DNA from: Liolophura sinensis
Taxonomy: Eukaryota; Mollusca; Polyplacophora; Chitonida; Chitonidae
Direction of reading: 5' to 3'
Assembly (NCBI RefSeq): GCF_032854445.1
Contig: NC_088300.1
Span: 30,857,608 to 30,921,607, forward strand
Length of the DNA stretch: 64,000 bases
This document shows, piece after piece, positions 25,143 through 36,214 of this stretch (the first letter of the stretch is position 1; each line of letters opens with the position of its first letter). The notes under the pieces are model-generated. The model had not been told where the DNA came from and did not search any database. It worked only from the letters and a program-made list of their open reading frames with translations. The translations under genes and the position numbers were made by a program.

Positions 25143-25979
25143 TTACGATCCTTCGGAATGTTCTGACGCCGTAGACTTGGCAGCTTTGCCTGAAGATGGT
25201 GAAGTGGGAGGGGAGAGCTCAGCGATAGGTTCCAGCGGAAGTGAAGATGACGTTCCCATGGCCATTGCCTTCACGGGATCGGAGGTTTCAGTTGACTGGC
25301 TGATTTCCGGAACAGTTTGCGTTTCTCCCGGTGCCGTTAGTTCGACAGCAGAAGCCGTGCTTTCCATGGCTTGTTCAAGTTTCTTCACATCCCTCTTGAT
25401 ACCTTCAGCGACGCGTCTGGCAATCCTCACCGGATTGTGATGCTCAAAATACCGAAAACAGTAGCAACGCTCTTCCGGAAGACTAACGCTTAATTTGGAG
25501 TAAGGAACTGGGAAATCTTTCACCTGTTGTTCAAGAAGATCCATGTCCGTGTTTTTGTAAAGTTTCGCAAAACTCGGCATTCTCTTACCAATTCTGCGCA
25601 AGTCATCTTTGAGAATGGCAGTTTGTTTGGCGTGAATTCGTTCCTGCAAATCCCTGTTGCGGCTGATGACGCGCTCTTGAACGACTCTCCGCTTGTCCAG
25701 CACATTGTTGATGACATGGGTTCGCTTCTGACACTGTGCGTCAAGCTTGTTGTAGATGCTGGGCACCAAGGCGTTGTTGACGGGTGGATCAAAGCCTGGC
25801 CCGTAAAACATTTGCGTCTCGAGGTGTTTGGCCCTGGTCTTTAGGAGGGAGTCGCTGGTCGTGGACAACCTGCCCCACACACAGGATGAACTGACACTGG
25901 TGCCCGGCGTCGATGATATCGGGCTATTCATCGCCGTGGTATTGTTCCGTGCCATGCGCGCCTCAGCGATTCTTTTCAT
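25143..25979 (-). CDS. uncharacterised helical basic protein (278 aa)
   Basis: Family not recognised. A single open frame from ATG at 25979 to TGA at 25145-25143. The N-terminus (1-50) is Ser/Thr-rich. Residues 60-155 contain an aromatic/Pro stretch (MFYGPGFDPPVNNALVP) and then a long, charged, probably coiled-coil helix rich in Arg, Gln and Lys (about 75-155). A short segment RCYCFRYFEHHNPVRIARR at 171-189 is unusually aromatic and Cys-rich and may be the conserved core. The C-terminus is Ser/Pro/Glu-rich and disordered. The frame stays open about 45 nt upstream of the ATG, whose -3 base is C. The true start could therefore lie in an upstream exon joined at a possible acceptor near 26032 (ACCTCCAG). 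It lacks the motifs of the 17.4 and 35.1 kb genes. Confidence 0.72.
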   Translation of the reverse strand: MKRIAEARMARNNTTAMNSPISSTPGTSVSSSCVWGRLSTTSDSLLKTRAKHLETQMFYGPGFDPPVNNALVPSIYNKLDAQCQKRTHVINNVLDKRRVVQERVISRNRDLQERIHAKQTAILKDDLRRIGKRMPSFAKLYKNTDMDLLEQQVKDFPVPYSKLSVSLPEERCYCFRYFEHHNPVRIARRVAEGIKRDVKKLEQAMESTASAVELTAPGETQTVPEISQSTETSDPVKAMAMGTSSSLPLEPIAELSPPTSPSSGKAAKSTASEHSEGS

Positions 25980-27670
25980 TCGGGATCTTAGTGTGTCCTC
26001 GTAACAGCGTAATCGATGGGGAATCTATCGGCTGGAGGTGAACTAGTAACAAGCGGCCTGCCAGCATGACATATAGTCAAATGGATTTCCCTGTCATGAA
26101 ATATAAAAGCATATATACATGATTATGACATGAGTCGAATATATTGTAGACAGTTAAATACAAGGGTGACAATGGCTATATAATCCTCAATGTGTATGTC
26201 TGATACCATTACGGCTTGATAACATTAATGAGTAACAGAACCATAAAGGGCCAAACTCAACAATGATTCTATATCCAATGGAGAATCAAAATTTCCCCCA
26301 ATTTTATAACCGAAAAAAAGCTAGGTTGTGACATCGGCGTTTCAACAATTGACACACACCCCTCCAGCTAGAAGGTGTTACATCTAAACTTGAACTTACA
26401 GTTCAGGAAGAAAAAACCTGACACTCCCCTGAAATCTTCCTAATCCAATAAAGAAAACCTATACGTCTGAAACGCCTCAATTTTAGGTTGTCTATGTTAA
26501 CATGTATGTATACAGTCTGAAGATATAGATGTTGTCTTGGTGTTGTATATCTTTTCATTGCGTTTAAGATCAAAATGTTATACAGGTTTTAATTAACTGA
26601 GAAGGAGTGTAGTTATTGAACTCGGGTGTGGTTCAGTCAAACTAGGACAATACACATATCTCAGTGATATTAAACCTGTCATAATGTCATGTTATATGGT
26701 TGATCAGTTTGACATGTCTCAGCTCGTAGCCCTCTGACAAATGTTGGTGTTTCCGTATTCACAAGGTGGAGAATTTGCCCCGGGAATAAATGGGTGAACA
26801 TCAAAAGATCGAATTTCGGTAAACTCTAGTAACATTATTACTGTTTAAAGGCCTTGATGGTTATCAACTTAAAGGTAAATAAAACGGATAAAAGGGGTTA
26901 TTGAAGCAAAACTACGACGATTAGATCTTATCGCTGGAGCCTTTGTCGTTAAAGACTAATTGTGGAGAAGACTGTGAGCTTATCTATGCGTGAACTCTTC
27001 GTATAGTGTTTGTGTCTCCTTCGTGTCGCGGGTTGAGAACAGGGTCATAACCCTCGCAGTTCAAAGGGCATCGATAAGGACACGACCAAACGACTGTCTA
27101 CCCTGCGCATGCGTACGATCTAAGTGTATATACTGACTTTGGTATGCCAACTGTCAAAGGTTGATGGTCGTTTCCAAGTCCACATTCGTAGTACCGTCTG
27201 TGAAAAACAGTTAAGCCCGCGTAATTAATTGAAAGCAATAACCTCTCAGCAAACGGAATATACAAGGACTGGCTGAGACTGATATGACGTATTTACACCT
27301 GAAGTGTTTTGTGGATTTCGATGATAAAAACCTTCTCTTCATCCGATTTTATGTTAGTTTGGTTTTATTTTTAGATATTTATGTGAATTTATTATTCTTA
27401 AACGAGATTTGTATATGAAGTTTTAAATAATTTAAATTATCCCAATATCTTTACCTAGACAATATCTACTAAGAAGCGGGTCACCAGATACCAACCATCA
27501 AACAGTCGTGGTCGCTGTAGTTTAAACCATTCTTTAGTTACTTTCGTTACAAAGTTTAAATGAGACAATTGGATGAACGTCTACAACGCCAGGTCTTTAA
27601 TGATGTGATGAACGTCATATTATACACATACTGAAAAAAAAACATGAAGTTTTTGAAATATTTTACACTC

Positions 27671-28042
27671 ACCGGTATCTTCCTGGTGGTATTACAGAGT
27701 GTGATAGGCGTATAAAATACAATTTATACCAAGATGGCCAAAACCAAAGTAGACCGACAAAGTGCATTTGGTCATAAAGTTAACAGGCATCTTACTGGTG
27801 TTATAACCGAGTATGATAGGGAAGAGGGTGAGGCGGGGGACTGGGGGGGGGCATAAAAACAGTCTGTGTAACAAAATGGCGGAAACTAAAATGGAGCGAC
27901 AGAGTGAATTAGGTCATATACAAAACATGTTCCTGGTGCTACGACAGAGTGGGAGGGGGGAGGCATAAAAAAATCTATATATCAATGTCGTCAAAACCAA
28001 GGAAAAGCCACAAAGTGCATTTGGTCACATACATAACTGATA
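27671..28042. repeat. diverged tandem repeat, three copies of about 115 bp
   Basis: Each copy has the blocks TTCCTGGTG/TTACTGGTG, then a GAGTG...AGG stretch, then AAAATGGC-like and AAAC(C/T)AAA blocks, and ends AAAGTGCATTTGGTCA or a close variant. Confidence 0.65.
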
Positions 28043-28639
28043 ATACATGGCAAACTTAGGTTACTCCGTGTCAGTCATCTGAAGATTTCATGGTAACATA
28101 AATTCCAGTGAAGAAATACAAACTAACATGAATACTTGTGAACAAAACCAAAATGATGCACATAAACACCTATGAGCAAAACCAAACGGCGTCACGGTTC
28201 CAGGAAACAATACCAGCTCAACGGATGATTTTGTTTCCATCCACATTGTAGTTATATTATTGGTATTTATGTGACCATTTTGGTGTAAAAGGAAACTAGC
28301 CCAATATGTGCATATCTGGGCTACCTGTGCAGCTATAGTGCTAGAGTGTGTCCTTCCATCATTACCACGAATAGTCAAAAATTAATACCGAGTGACGTAA
28401 CTTAAGTGTGTCACGTAGTCGCGACTAACCCATCTAGTATGTGTGACCAGCATAACAGACATCGTTGCTCCTTTGGATTTGGTTTTATAGAGTACTTCAC
28501 ACCTTGGCCTTGCGCTACTGCTCACAAGCAATTAAAATTGAATTTGATTTAGTCTTCTACTAGCGAGCTATTTAACAGATGACTAGGATTTAAAACGTCA
28601 TTAACATCAAAAGTATTAAAAGTGTTTAACGGTGGACAT

Positions 28640-28897
28640 TTCATATCCAGTTTTCAGACATCCGCGCCCACAAGTAACTGATTGATGGATTGGGTGTGCT
28701 TGATTTTTTCACTTACATGACAGTGGGCAATTTTATGGGTTGTGGGAGAAACCAGAGTGCCCAGTACACCACCAACCTTTGTCAAGTATCTGACAACGTC
28801 CTGACCAGCCGAAACAGGGTGAGCTGGATTAGAAAAAATCACCTAACTGGTCAAAGAGCCAGCCTTTTAACCGTCTGAACCAGCGAGGCCCCACCTC
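28640..28897 (-). mobile_element. SINE-like copy, diverged, reverse orientation
   Basis: On the minus strand it begins GGGCCTCGCTGGTTCAGACG, a tRNA-like A-box region, and proceeds to CACTGTCATGTAAGTGAAAA, which resembles the SINE-A body and tail. The B box is poor. Confidence 0.45.
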
Positions 28898-29093
28898 CCA
28901 TGTAAAGGATTACAGTTGTCTCGAAGAAGTAGCCTATAAAAACAAATGTCTTATCGCATGTCTGTCACGCTTTATGATCTTTTTACAATTCACTTTACCA
29001 TTATAACGCTGCTAATCATGCTTACTACACCTTTTAAGGTTAATAGTGCAGCGTCATGATGCATAGATCATCTTGAGTGGTAAGATGTCCCCA

Positions 29094-29119
29094 TGACGTC
29101 ATGAACACATTTGACGTCA
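29094..29119. promoter_or_regulatory. two CRE palindromes 10 bp apart
   Basis: TGACGTCA occurs perfectly at 29094-29101 and 29112-29119, less than 60 bp before a good ATG at 29148. Paired CREs close to a start are typical of CREB/ATF/CREM-responsive promoters. Their function here is inferred. Confidence 0.45.
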
Positions 29120-29147
29120 CAATCAGTCTTGCAGAAGGAAAGACAAA

Positions 29148-29225
29148 ATGTCGGTTTTGCATCGTAAAATGGCGCGAAAGCGACTCGACGGTGACCCTTG
29201 GGAGCCATTGGATGCACAATGGGAC
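29148..29225 (+). CDS. candidate first coding exon of the gene at 35.1 kb
   Basis: Starts ACAAAATGT (A at -3) and encodes 26 residues, MSVLHRKMARKRLDGDPWEP then LDAQWD. It stops at a textbook donor, GAC|GTAAGT (29226-29231). It is phase 0. The next strong acceptor linked to an open frame, TTTCTGCATTTCAG at 35074-35087, opens exactly in phase 0 into the 35.1 kb frame, giving a 280-residue protein. The basic Met-Ala-Arg-Lys-Arg start fits the rest of that protein. The link rests only on splice signals and frame. Confidence 0.38.
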
Positions 29226-29397
29226 GTAAGTGTAAACTAATAATATCAGTTTCCACAAGGCAATTCATGCATGACTCTAGTCAAAATTCAAAACCTAGCC
29301 ACCGGACATGGTATTTTTGACTGGAAGTTGAAATTTCTAGCACAAAAAAAATAATTTCTAGAATCGTTTGTAAAAAAATGTGGATTAAACAAGAGAT

Positions 29398-29473
29398 GGC
29401 CATGCCGCCGTCTTAAAAGTGATATATTCTTGAGTATGGCGTAAAACACAAATCAAATAGAGAAATAAATATA
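29398..29473 (+). mobile_element. SINE-A 3' fragment
   Basis: GCCGCCGTC...TATTCTTGAGTATGGCGTAA with an A-rich end. 5'-truncated. Confidence 0.7.
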
Positions 29474-29959
29474 AGTAAAAAAATTGTTGAATATGACATT
29501 AATCGATGAACAAATCAATCAATCTTCACTGTTATATTCCAGTTTTAGCATTTCTAGGAGAATCGCTGGTTTAATTACCAGCGATGGTTAATTAAACTGT
29601 ATGCAAAAAGGTTCCAGCCAAATACAAAATGTGGAGAAAATTTGCCTTACAGTTGACAAAACCGCTGCAATGTTACCTCATTTGGGTTGTGCATGTCGCT
29701 AAATTATCAAATCCTCCCCTTATACCAAGACTGATAATATGTAATGAGATATACATGTATGTACCAATACAAGGATTTATTAACTAAAGTACAAAAACTT
29801 TCTCACTTCCTTACAATAATGAAGAGGGAAGAAAAAAAGACGACCAATAATTTCGAAACAAGACATATTCTATGTCGCCATTAGGCGCAAAGGCCTATTT
29901 GTTAACATTGCATAATAAATTACTAATTGTAAGAACATGTGCGATGGACTATAATAGTA

Positions 29960-30130
29960 AATTAATTCCTCAACCTTTTCGAATGTGAAAGACAAAATTA
30001 CAAAGGCTGGGTTGGCCTGTTTCAGGGTTTAACAAAAAGTATAATTTTATCAGTCAACACAGAACAATGCCTGCAGAATATGCTTGAATATACACCTTGC
30101 AAACACACGAAAAGGTTGAAGAATTAGCAT
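29960..30130. repeat. dispersed repeat, copy 1 (related copy at 62.0 kb)
   Basis: Shares the ordered blocks GTGAAAGAC/ATGAAAGAC, TTGGCC..TTTCAGGG, ACACAGAA.AA, AGAATATGC and AAAAGG.TGAAGAATTA with 61975-62170. The family is unknown to me. Confidence 0.5.
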
Positions 30131-31364
30131 TTTATAGCATATTTATGACTGTTTGAGAAAACAAAATGAACCCATTCACATTTAACTATTTGTCTGCCAT
30201 ACCTGATAGTTTAGGCGTCGAATACTACCAGTACACGTCTTAAGGCTTCAGACCACTTGTGTTAAATGCCACATCAAAACTCAAACACGGTCACTGTTGA
30301 ATATTTCATCTCGGCAGTGAATGCAGTCCATCTCAAATTTCCCTTCCGGCGCGTGCCTCGTTGCCATGGTGATGGTGCAACCAACGAATATATTCTTTTA
30401 AGGCTGTATTTACAACTGGCTTATCTCCGGGAATGACAGCTGATCACATAAATATGCGGAAGCATGAGTAAATACGCAAACACTGAAAAATCAAGCGCAC
30501 ATAACGGATTTAATGTGGTGCGCCTTCGTGGTGCGGTTTCGTCCCAGTCTGCGCGCCGCGAGTTTACCGTGCTGTACCAGTAAAACAAAATTCTTGTTCA
30601 GATTAATTAGGCGGACATTATAAAATCGTTGAAAAACACAAACTATGGAAGGACTAAGTATGGTGGACGATATGTCACACATTGCACACTGGCAGGACAA
30701 GAACTATGGTGAATAAAATACATGTAGGTCATATATACCGGTACAGTTTATTTCTTCTTCACTCTACAAGTAATTATATGACATGCATGGGTTGTATCTT
30801 AATTAATTTTGAGTTATTTGACAGCTCTTTTTGGGATATGCATAAGATTAAAAATATGGACTAAGAATCTCGATGCTCCAGTTTATCTGAATTATCTCCC
30901 ATCAATGAAGAGTTTCTTTTCGAACAGCAGTGAATTCACCAAATTAAATATTAATTGAAGATTCAGGCTTTATTTGTTATATAGAATCATGTTCATAACA
31001 AACCAATTGAATATTCCAATTTGTCAGTAAAGGGGATTTCTAAGCTGTCAATGATGTCACAAAAATGCATTTTCTTACTGAGAGTTACATGTATGTACCT
31101 GATGCTTTTACCAGCACAGTTAAACTTGAACGTAGAGAGAGCCCGGAACAGTTGTCACGTCATAATGTTTGGTATGCATGCACTGATTCCCCAGGTAATC
31201 CTGCTTTTAGAAATGTCAAACCCTACATTGGTAAACAATCTATTAACAATATATAATCCAATGGTTGAGAAATACAAAGCGAATTCTGCGCGAAAAGTTG
31301 TACGAAATTTTCGAAAATTTTCCGGAGATTCGAGTATGAAACACGGCAGTCGACTTTTTCGTCG

Positions 31365-31480
31365 GTTTCAACTGGATAATTGCTGGAGAAGGGTTTGCCA
31401 ATGCCGGTTTTGACACTTTTGGAAACAGGATGACTTGGGGTATACGAAAACAACTGGACGATTTCAAATTGTGATGGTAC
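31365..31480. repeat. decayed repeat, copy 1 (related copy at 34.77 kb)
   Basis: The blocks GGTTTGCCAATGCCGGTTTT and TTTTGGA..ATGACTTGGGG, then TGGACG.TTTCAA, recur in order at about 34790-34885. Overlapping open frames on both strands show no domain. Confidence 0.45.
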
Positions 31481-32289
31481 GTGAAATTTGCACGTACCTG
31501 GCTTTATATGCATAGTGGAGGCCTGCTAGCTTGGGCAATGCATTGACTAAAGCTAGGCCCAATATGCCGGAAATACCCCGGTGCCATACCTCTATCTACA
31601 TTTAGGTATAAATAACGCTGTATTTAAATGAAAAAAAAAACAGTAACATTTAAGCACAAATAATGTATTTAAATAAATAAAACAATAAATGGAATAAGGT
31701 CTGGAACGGCCCACCGCAATATCGTTAATGTCCCGTTTTAATGGCATCGATTCTCTGGAATTTGCGACGCAAAGACGGCATCAGTAGGGACTGGAACACG
31801 TAAAGTTATCAGATAAGGTTTCCACTCGATAGAGTGGACACCTACCACGTTAATTGCGTTAATCTGAGTCGTTTTATTGATTGGCTGGGGAAGATATCCG
31901 AGTAAACAGTCATTCAGCGTCATACAAAGTGCCAAATGGTGTCCGCTGCTCTTAGGACAGGGATGTTTGCTTCAAGGCTGGAGCAACCGCCTATGCCTAA
32001 AACCCAAACAACGTATGCCTTGCTGCGTTGGGCCCGCTTGACTTGATATAGCAACGCATGTAAAAAGACAAAACTCTGTAGCTTTGATTGTTACAATCAG
32101 CTTTGCCTTGGTATATTTTTATGGAACAGAATCCTAGAGGAATTCCCGTTATTTCTGTTGTTAGACGTTCAAGTGAAACCAGTGGATTAGCTTTATCTAT
32201 GTGTTAATTTCATTGTTGCTTAACGTCATTTTAAAGAATTTGTCACTTGTCACAATTTGTCCATGGCGAAGGTGAAAAAAAACGCAGTG

Positions 32290-32490
32290 CCTGTCGTAAA
32301 CCAGGCTACTGACGAACTTTCCCACGTCTGACGTGCAGAAATGCACTCCAAATTGATGGAAGACAAGTGATCATCAACGAAAGTCGCAAATCGAACGCCA
32401 TTGATCGCTTATTTTCTGTCTAAGGCCAGATTTGAACCTATAACTCGTGTATCATGCAAGCACCTCTAATCACTCGGCCACAGCCATATC
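32290..32490 (-). mobile_element. SINE-C copy with tRNA-like head
   Basis: On the minus strand the A-box region is GTGGCCGAGTGATTAGAGG and the B box GGTTCAAATC (32438-32429). This is the pattern of a class II tRNA (Leu/Ser-like) head. No intact cloverleaf is evident. Confidence 0.55.
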
Positions 32491-34769
32491 CCCAAACCAA
32501 GGTTGTTTTCTTACCCCTAAAAGTGTATCATATCATTACCTATTCAAAGATATGAAATTTTTTTCGTAGAAGTGGAGCGCAAATGCCTGTTTTTTTTCTG
32601 TTTCTATATTCCAGCCCATCAGTACACAATAAGTGTTGGACAAATCTAAATCCCGTGTGAGCTATATCCTCCATACTCATCTTGGCTCATTACCATTTCT
32701 TTATTGAAGGCGTCGGCAAGAATCAGTTTTAGTGTTCTTAGTTGCTCTGACATTCTTCGATGAAAGCCGATATGCACATAAGCTTGTTATGAAATAAAAT
32801 CTAAGGCACTGCCTTCCTACAGCCGTAACCAGATTATAACAACGACTGATCTATATTGAATCAAACGCTGGATTTGGGGTTAAGTCCAGGTTAAAGAGTA
32901 AGTTGTATTTAATCCTTTCTTGGCATGTAGACAGCTGTACAAGCGTCGAACACAATATACAGAATGATAAAATCTCAACTAGTAAAAGGAGAGAGAGAAT
33001 TTGGAAGGCTATATCAATGTGACTTGTTCTACAGGGACATACATGTAGGCCTACGTAGTCAGCAAGTGACACCAAGGAACAATCTCACTGTGGCTTGAAA
33101 TGTATGTATGTTTTAGATGTATACTTTACCAAATACATGTTTATATACAGATCTGTTAAAGTTTAAGGTATTCATTTTTATACTGTACAGGAATTTATAT
33201 ACTGTACAGGAACATGCTCTTGATCATCAGTGGATCATCCCTTGCACGAGGGAACTGTTCGAAAACATTTAGAATTTGTCATTATACCGCAGTCAGAGCA
33301 TTATTCCAACTTTTCATTTAAATACTTAAGGAACAACACATCTAGAACAATGACGTATTACAGGGCCAAGAAGCTGTAACACCAGACTGGTATATATTCT
33401 TTTAACGTACAACAAGAGATGCAGTAACTTTGAAAAACAGTATGTTGTGCACTGGCAAAATATTAAGGCGCCAATTAACTGCATGTTGATTATTAAAAAC
33501 TCAAAACGAAGAACTAAAACCCCATGAACACACGTACCATGTCCTTATCCATATCCACCGGAGATTTCTCTATTCTCATTACTATTGTTTGTCACAAAGA
33601 ATTAAGTAATATAATTTAATCAGTAATTGTTATAGTTTTTAATTTAAAGAAATCGGTCACCGCTACCTTAATGTTCAAAGGCGGCAAAGCCTTTTTCCTT
33701 TACCCTACATACAAAGGTTACTGTTTATGGGAAGTCTAGTTGTTCATCGAGTGGCTTGAATTTCTTCTTATTAGAGATGATTCATCTTATCTGGAACGAC
33801 CAAAGCGGTTTCTTGTCACGCCTAGTTTACAATTTTTCTAATTTGGATAGTAATATACTTAAGAACCCTGCATATGGCGTGTACATCTATCGCCTTGTAG
33901 TATGTGTTAAGTGATTTGTGTTATGTGACTGGTAAACTGGTATGTCAATGTTTTTGTATTAAACCCCTTCACTTTAAGTTTTTTAAGTTTTACAGTGAGT
34001 ATATTTCTCCTAATATTGATACAGCGTCCAGACTCTCTGGTGCTCTGCTTCTTGAATGTGTCTAATTCTGCTTAACCAGGGGCTAGGGGAAATATATTCC
34101 TCGTATTTAAACTAGCGTGGAACAAGATTTGGATACTAGAACATTCCTCGCGTTTTTTTCCACTTCACCGAAAACTGTTAACTGCTTCTCTTGGCATGAA
34201 TCTATCTTAATTTCTTAGGTAGATTGTGTTGAACATTGTTTTGAAAGTGGCCATGCGATTTATACTGACCTGTAGCGTGGATTTTAGTTGACAGCTGGTA
34301 TGCGAATGTTTTGACACCCACATTTAAGAGTTAGGTTAAAAACAATGTAGGGGTGTTAACTGAAATTTATTGGACTTAACTGATCGAGAATTACCCCAAC
34401 ATCGTTGTTATTATCACATTTAGCAAATTACGTGAAACTATGAGTGTTTGTGTGTGTGAAACACTGTTAGGCAAAGATGTAGTTAACAAGCACTGCTGCG
34501 TAACACCAGAGAATGATATGTCACCACTAACGCAACGTCCATTTTCGGTGTAATCTACAATTTAATGGCTGCTCGAAAGGTGAACTGTTGACAACGAAAT
34601 CCAATGTCTATAGTACCCTTTTATTTGATGGCAATAACACATGAAATAAATTTCCAACGAAATCTCGCGGTGGCAGAAATTCTCGATCAGCCATGCAGCA
34701 CGCACCTTGCCGGGAAATTCAGATTCAAAACATGGCGAGCCTTGGTTCGACCTGCTCGATTCAAAAGTT

Positions 34770-34885
34770 TAAACTGCTAGATAACTGTCATAAAAAATGG
34801 TTTACCGATGCTGGCTTTGACATATCTACATTTTGGATGGCTTAGGGAATCGGTGCAATCAAATGTATGGACGGGTTCAAGCTGT
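34770..34885. repeat. decayed repeat, copy 2 (see 31.4 kb)
   Basis: GGTTTACCGATGCTGGCTTT and TTTTGGATGGCTTAGGG match the 31.4 kb segment at many positions. It lies about 200 bp before the coding exon at 35.1 kb. Confidence 0.45.
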
Positions 34886-35090
34886 TATTTTTAATCAAAT
34901 TGTTCGTCTGGCAGCATAAGTTACACCAAAGCTGGATCTGCGTTGCGAGCGTTGTGTCCCAGCTAATTTTGGACAAACTTTGGATCAGACTTATTTTATT
35001 AACGAAAAACTGCTTCCTTTTAAGTTTCATCCCCCCCCCCCAAAAGAAATGTTCACAACGAAATTTGTCTTTGTTTCTGCATTTCAGAAA

Positions 35091-35852
35091 ATGATGGACA
35101 ATTCTAAGAAAAGGGCACAGAGAGCGAGGAAAATGTCCCTGAGGTCGTGGAAACTGAACGAAGTGGCAGGAGAGCGTCTGAAGCGGGACTTGATCGACCT
35201 TGATGCCTCTTGTCATAGACTCGGACAGAACTATAGCCGTAAGATGGAAGCGCTGCAGAATGAATTGGACGAGATGTCAGAGAAGCGCCACTATTTAGAC
35301 TCTCAACTTCCACCTCTGACACCAAAATCTCCAAGGCTCACTTCATCCTTGGGAAGGGAAACTCCAGACATCAGAAGTCCTAGTCGAAATGATCGGAGGT
35401 GGAGGAATCTGCATAGTCCTCTAAAATCCCCGCAGGACATTGGGGGAGATGTTTCTTTTCCGTCTTGCCGTAGGGACGGGTGTAAACTGTTTCCCTGCAG
35501 ACGGCCGTCCACATATCATTGTTTCGGACTTTACCAGAGCGTATACCAGAACTGGAAGAGGGAACACACTGAGCAATCTGGGTATACGTCTCCATACACA
35601 AATGCCTCGACTTTAAAAACTCAGAATCTCAAGAGATCTGCGTTTAAGCCGCCCCCTGCAACTTCCCGTAAATTTCAACTCACGTGCCATTATTTGGGGG
35701 TTCCTTCCAAGATTACACGCCTTCGAACGCGCGAGTATCAGATCATTTCCGGTATGCAGAAGCGCATGAAAAGTAAGCAGCCGGAAACGTGGTGCACAAA
35801 CTACGGCAGACCCGTACCTTTCCGCAGGCTGCTAAAACCCGTGGTGACTTAA
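35091..35852 (+). CDS. uncharacterised Cys-motif/TNYG protein, copy 2 (253 aa or more)
   Basis: Paralogue of the gene at 17.4 kb. The exon begins at 35088 after a strong acceptor (TTTCTGCATTTCAG) and the first Met codons are at 35091 and 35094. If the exon at 29148 joins it, the protein starts there and has 280 aa. Counting from 35091, residues 20-68 form a charged coiled coil and 72-118 a Ser/Pro/Arg-rich linker with S/T-P sites. At 131-148 there is C-x4-C-x2-P-x-T-Y-x3-G-x-Y (CKLFPC...). 180-230 is basic, and W234-C-TNYG-R-PVP-F-RR246 ends the protein. The distance between the two motifs is 88 residues here and 86 in copy 1. No signal peptide or membrane helix. The net charge is strongly basic. 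Function unknown. An AATAAA lies at 35943-35948, 91 nt past the stop. Confidence 0.8.
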   Translation: MMDNSKKRAQRARKMSLRSWKLNEVAGERLKRDLIDLDASCHRLGQNYSRKMEALQNELDEMSEKRHYLDSQLPPLTPKSPRLTSSLGRETPDIRSPSRNDRRWRNLHSPLKSPQDIGGDVSFPSCRRDGCKLFPCRRPSTYHCFGLYQSVYQNWKREHTEQSGYTSPYTNASTLKTQNLKRSAFKPPPATSRKFQLTCHYLGVPSKITRLRTREYQIISGMQKRMKSKQPETWCTNYGRPVPFRRLLKPVVT

Positions 35853-35942
35853 TTTGACACAAAACAAATTATAGATCGTTTAATGACAGTCATGAGTCCA
35901 TACCTTATAAAACAGAACTAATATCGATTTTGAATTAAATCT

Positions 35943-35948
35943 AATAAA
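35943..35948 (+). promoter_or_regulatory. possible poly(A) signal for the 35.1 kb gene
   Basis: AATAAA 91 nt downstream of the TAA stop, a sensible position for a short 3'UTR. Confidence 0.45.
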
Positions 35949-36214
35949 TCTAGCATTTCTTGTTCATATATCTCTTGTAATGGGGTCATTTTTGAATTAG
36001 CTGAGGTTTCAAACATTATTTCTGGTGCATATTTTGTATGTGATATTTGCAGATATCCGGCTACATTTGTCAAATTAGTGTATGATTTCGATTCACGAAT
36101 CACTTTGTGCAAGCGGTGTAATATATTTTTGCAATCAACCATAAACTCAGTTGTACGGTTTACAATCGATTGTATCTACGAACTCTCACTGACCGGATCT
36201 GTGGATAATGCAGG

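Larger units (their letters stand above)
26033..29090. other. intergenic, no convincing gene
   Basis: AT-rich. Holds a diverged triplicated repeat near 27.7-28.0 kb and a SINE-like copy near 28.7 kb. If the gene at 25.1 kb has upstream exons they would lie here; I could not identify one. Confidence 0.4.

Noticed and set aside
31021-31413. 130-codon plus-strand open frame.
   Set aside because: Starts at a non-ATG codon, no domain or splice context, overlaps an open frame on the other strand and a decayed repeat.
35918-36142. 74-codon minus-strand frame (ends EMLDLLDLIQNRY), convergent with the 35.1 kb gene.
   Set aside because: Looks protein-like but lies over the likely poly(A) signal of the neighbouring gene, and no homologue or exon partner is evident.
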